A stretch of 6,652 nucleotides of DNA. It comes from Caulobacteraceae bacterium (GTDB taxonomy: Bacteria; Pseudomonadota; Alphaproteobacteria; Caulobacterales; Caulobacteraceae). The stretch is taken from assembly GCA_947456005.1 (NCBI GenBank), contig CANGRP010000146.1, positions 1-6,652 on the forward strand. The letters are read 5' to 3'. Both the position numbers and the translations under genes were made by a program. The notes below the pieces were generated by a model, which saw only the letters and a list, made by a program, of their open reading frames with translations, ran no database searches and was not told the DNA's origin. This document shows, piece by piece, positions 4,271-6,652 of this stretch; position 1 is the first letter of the stretch, and every line of letters starts with the position of its first letter.

Positions 4271-5937
4271 GCCCGACAGGGATCGCCGCGAACCGGCTTG
4301 AGCTGCTGCAGATCGCCGAGGCGGTGGCGCGCGAGAAATCCATCGACCGCGAGGTGGTCATCTCGGCCATCGAGGAGGCCATCCAGAAGGGTGCGCGCGC
4401 CCGCTACGGGGCCGAGCATGACATCCGGGTGCGCATCGACCCCAAGACCGGGGAAACGACCCTCAAGCGGGTGATCCGGGTCATCCCGGACGACGAGACC
4501 TTCACGGACGAGGACGGCCTTCCCGTCGAGCCCGTCGGCATCCGCCGGCTGTCCGAGGCCCTGAGGGACGACCCGGAGACCTTTGTCGGCAAGACCTACG
4601 AGGAGGTTCTTCCCCCCTTCGAGTTCGGCCGGGTCCAGACCCAGATGGCGCGCCAGGTGGTGACCGGAAAGGTCCGCGAGGCCGAGCGCGAGCGCCAGTA
4701 CGAGGAGTTCAAGGACAGGGTCGGTGAGGTCGTCAACGGCGTGGTCAAGCGGGTGGAGTACGGCAACACCGTGGTCGACCTGGGCCGGGGCGAGGGCATC
4801 ATGCGCCGCGACCAGTCCATCCCCCGCGAGAACTTCAACATCGGCGACCGGATCCGCTGCTACATCTACGACGTGCGCCGGGAGGCCAAGGGCCCGCAGA
4901 TCCTTCTGAGCCGCGCCCACGGCGGCTTCATGGCCAAGCTCTTCGCCCAGGAAGTGCCGGAAGTGTACGACGGGGTCATCGAGATCCGCGCCGTAGCCCG
5001 CGATCCGGGCAGCCGCGCCAAGATGGCGGTGATCTCGAACGACAGCTCCATCGACCCTGTCGGCGCCTGCGTGGGCATGCGCGGCAGCCGGGTCCAGGCC
5101 GTGGTGGCCGAGCTGCAGGGCGAGAAGATCGACATCATCCAGTGGAGCCCGGACGAGGCGACCTTCATCGTCAACGCCCTGGCGCCGGCGGAGGTGTCGA
5201 AGGTGGTGATGGACGAGGAGGATGAGCGGGTCGAGGTGGTTGTGCCCGACGAGCAGCTGTCCCTGGCCATCGGCCGGCGCGGCCAGAACGTGCGCCTGGC
5301 CTCCCAGCTCACCGGCTGGCAGATCGACATCATGACCGAGAGCCAGGAGAGCGAGCGCCGCCAGCGGGAGTTCGCCGAGCGTACGGCCCTGTTCCAGGAA
5401 GCCCTGGACGTGGACGAGGTCATCGCCCAGCTGCTGGTGACCGAAGGCTTCGCCACCGTCGAGGACGTCGCCTACGTGGAGTCCTCGGAGGTCGCCGCCA
5501 TCGAGGGCTTCGACGAGGACACCGCCGAGGAGATCCAGGCCCGGGCGCGCGACCACCTGGAGCGCGAGGCCGCCGAACTGGACGCCCGCCGCCGGGAGCT
5601 GGGGGTCGAGGACGGCCTCCTGGAGATCGAGGGCGTCACCCTGCCGGTGGCCGTCGCCCTGGGCGCCGGCGAGGTGAGGTCCGTCGAAGACCTCGCCGGC
5701 CTTGTGCCGGACGACCTCCGCGGCTGGTTCGAGACCCGCAACGGCGAGCGGGTGCGCGAAGCCGGCATCCTGGAGTCCTTCGGCCTCGACGCCGCCGATG
5801 CTGAGGCCCTGATCCTGCGCGCCCGCATCGCCATGGGCTGGATCGAGCCGCCGCCGGAAGTGGTGGAGGAGGAAATCGAGGCCGAGCTGAGCGAGGAAGA
5901 CATCGTCTTCGGCCAGCCGGGCGCCCGGGAGGCCTGA
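4267..5937 (+). CDS. nusA: Transcription termination/antitermination factor NusA
   Basis: This is a 556-residue RNA polymerase-binding factor that modulates pausing, intrinsic termination and antitermination. Domain order is typical: an N-terminal polymerase-binding domain (about 1-130), an S1 RNA-binding domain (about 150-217, with GNTVVDLGRGEGIMRRDQ), KH1 (about 230-300, GxxG loop GMRG at 270-273) and KH2 (about 303-357, GRRG at 336-339). An acidic C-terminal region follows with helix-hairpin-helix repeats (VTEGFATVEDVAYV and AIEGFDEDTAEEIQARA, about 383-430). A related weaker repeat at about 470-530 ends in GWIEPPPEVVEEE. The end is strongly acidic, as is usual in alphaproteobacteria. The start overlaps the rimP stop by four bases. 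The frame is complete with no missing domain. Position between rimP and ylxR is the standard bacterial arrangement. Confidence 0.98.
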   Translation: MSPTGIAANRLELLQIAEAVAREKSIDREVVISAIEEAIQKGARARYGAEHDIRVRIDPKTGETTLKRVIRVIPDDETFTDEDGLPVEPVGIRRLSEALRDDPETFVGKTYEEVLPPFEFGRVQTQMARQVVTGKVREAERERQYEEFKDRVGEVVNGVVKRVEYGNTVVDLGRGEGIMRRDQSIPRENFNIGDRIRCYIYDVRREAKGPQILLSRAHGGFMAKLFAQEVPEVYDGVIEIRAVARDPGSRAKMAVISNDSSIDPVGACVGMRGSRVQAVVAELQGEKIDIIQWSPDEATFIVNALAPAEVSKVVMDEEDERVEVVVPDEQLSLAIGRRGQNVRLASQLTGWQIDIMTESQESERRQREFAERTALFQEALDVDEVIAQLLVTEGFATVEDVAYVESSEVAAIEGFDEDTAEEIQARARDHLEREAAELDARRRELGVEDGLLEIEGVTLPVAVALGAGEVRSVEDLAGLVPDDLRGWFETRNGERVREAGILESFGLDAADAEALILRARIAMGWIEPPPEVVEEEIEAELSEEDIVFGQPGAREA

Positions 5938-5944
5938 CACCGGA

Positions 5945-6619
5945 GTGACGATCGCCACGCCCAGGACGCCGAAGACCCACGCCGAGGCCTCGCGCGAGAG
6001 CCGGGATCTGGTGTCCGGAGAGGTGCGTCCGCGCGAGACGATGATCCGCTTCGCCGCAGGCCCGGACGGTCGGGTCACCCCGGACCTGGCCGGTCGGCTC
6101 CCCGGGCGTGGGCTGTGGGTCGCGGCGGACCGGACCTCGGTGGAGACCGCTGCACGCAGGGGCCTGTTCAGCCGGGCGGCGCGGGCGGCCGTCAAGGCTG
6201 ACCCGGACCTGGCCGACCAGGTCGAGCGCCTGCTCCTGCGTCGTCTGCTCGACGGCCTGGGCCTGGCCCGCCGGGCGGGTGAGCTGGTGTTCGGTTTCGA
6301 GAAGGTCGCGGCGGCGCTTTCAGGCGGCCGCGCCGCCTGGCTGATCGAGGCCCTTGACGGCGCTGCAGACGGCCGCCGGAAAATCCTCGGTGTTGCGCGG
6401 AGGGCGTCTCCGACACCCGGCCTCGCCGCCCTATGGACGGGGGAAGAATTGAGTTTGGCCTTGGGGGGCGAGAATGTGATACACACCGCCTTCCTTGCGG
6501 GACGGGGCTCCGACCGCTGGACATCAGATGTCCAGCGGCTTTCAGGCTTCCGGCCCCTGGTTCCAGACTCCTGGATCGAGGCGCCGCCGTCGACGCCCGG
6601 GAGCCCGGACCCGGCCTGA
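5945..6619 (+). CDS. YlxR/RnpM-type RNA-binding protein with L7Ae-like C-terminal domain
   Basis: This is a 224-residue protein with two parts. The YlxR (DUF448) domain at about 17-82 contains MIRFAAGPDGRVTPDLAGRL, then PGRGLWVAADR, then RRGLFSRAAR. The L7Ae/L30e-like domain at about 98-190 contains GLARRAGELVFGFEKVAAAL and ALGGENVIHTAF. This fusion is common in alphaproteobacteria, always between nusA and infB. The Bacillus YlxR homologue (RnpM) binds RNase P RNA; the role of the fused form is less clear. The start is a GTG at 5945, seven bases after the nusA stop, with GGGAGG at 5927-5932 inside the nusA end as the likely ribosome site at a long spacing of 12 bases. The R-x-C-I motif often seen at the start of YlxR proteins reads RDLVSG here, with no cysteine. 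A long perfect palindrome lies inside the gene at 6514-6538. Confidence 0.92.
   Translation: MTIATPRTPKTHAEASRESRDLVSGEVRPRETMIRFAAGPDGRVTPDLAGRLPGRGLWVAADRTSVETAARRGLFSRAARAAVKADPDLADQVERLLLRRLLDGLGLARRAGELVFGFEKVAAALSGGRAAWLIEALDGAADGRRKILGVARRASPTPGLAALWTGEELSLALGGENVIHTAFLAGRGSDRWTSDVQRLSGFRPLVPDSWIEAPPSTPGSPDPA
6514..6538. repeat. Perfect 12+1+12 palindrome inside ylxR
   Basis: CCGCTGGACATC at 6514-6525 is the exact reverse complement of GATGTCCAGCGG at 6527-6538, around the single base A6526. As RNA it folds into a ten-pair stem with loop TCAGA, about 80 bases before the ylxR stop. The bases after it (CTTTCAGG) do not form a T-run, so it is not a standard terminator. It encodes RWTSDVQR in frame without disturbing the protein. 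It may be an RNA processing or protection structure between ylxR and infB, a protein-binding site, or an inserted palindromic repeat. Confidence 0.7.
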
Positions 6620-6652
6620 GGCATTGGGATTGTGAAGTGGGCCGGACCCGTC
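6620..6652 (+). other. Spacer after ylxR, presumably leading to infB
   Basis: The last 33 bases hold no gene I can support. From the conserved order nusA-ylxR-infB, the next gene should be infB (translation initiation factor IF-2), but its start is not visible here. Confidence 0.4.

Noticed and set aside
4015..6624. An 869-codon open frame on the minus strand opposite rimP, nusA and ylxR
   Set aside because: Three well-recognised genes occupy the plus strand here. The minus frame is low-complexity, rich in Arg, Ala and Leu/Asp/His blocks, and is a by-product of high GC and third-position bias.
1..6652. CRISPR arrays, tRNA or rRNA genes, insertion sequences
   Set aside because: I looked for regularly spaced repeats, transposase-like frames and tRNA-like cloverleaf sequence on both strands and saw none.

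Overview
The window looks like the chromosome of a GC-rich alphaproteobacterium, most likely of the Caulobacterales (Caulobacter, Phenylobacterium or Brevundimonas type). This placement is inferred from about 70% GC flanks, the AmpG-like transporter, the PPase, the rimP-nusA-ylxR order, and the alphaproteobacterial YlxR protein fused to an L7Ae-like domain. No rRNA or other species marker is present, so it is a judgement.

Left flank (1-1324): the C-terminal two thirds or so of an AmpG-like MFS transporter runs rightwards off the left edge. Its last 16 bases overlap, tail to tail, the gene for family I inorganic pyrophosphatase (ppa) on the minus strand. Every catalytic and metal-binding residue of the PPase can be seen.

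Middle (about 1440-3600): a block with lower GC and different codon choice sits between two housekeeping loci. It carries a compact rightward operon: a small four-helix membrane protein of unknown function, a TetR-family regulator that starts inside the stop codon of the first gene (GTGA overlap), and a complete, apparently functional UbiE-type quinone C-methyltransferase. A palindrome lies between the -35 and -10 elements in front of the operon, as expected for a TetR operator. Behind the operon, on the opposite strand, lies the 3' end of an alpha/beta-hydrolase gene that has lost its N-terminal half, which is a sign of past rearrangement. I read the block as a horizontally acquired cassette and the most unusual part of the window. 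Its likely theme is regulated modification of quinones or a quinone-like compound, but the sequence alone does not prove that.

Right flank (about 3570-6652): the core transcription/translation operon rimP-nusA-ylxR/rnpM, probably continuing into infB beyond the edge. A leader of about 105 bases precedes rimP. It holds a strong terminator-like hairpin with six Ts and a second GC hairpin directly against the Shine-Dalgarno sequence, so control by attenuation is plausible. rimP and nusA overlap by four bases (ATGA). The gap from nusA to ylxR is seven bases. A perfect 12+1+12 palindrome lies inside the 3' part of ylxR.
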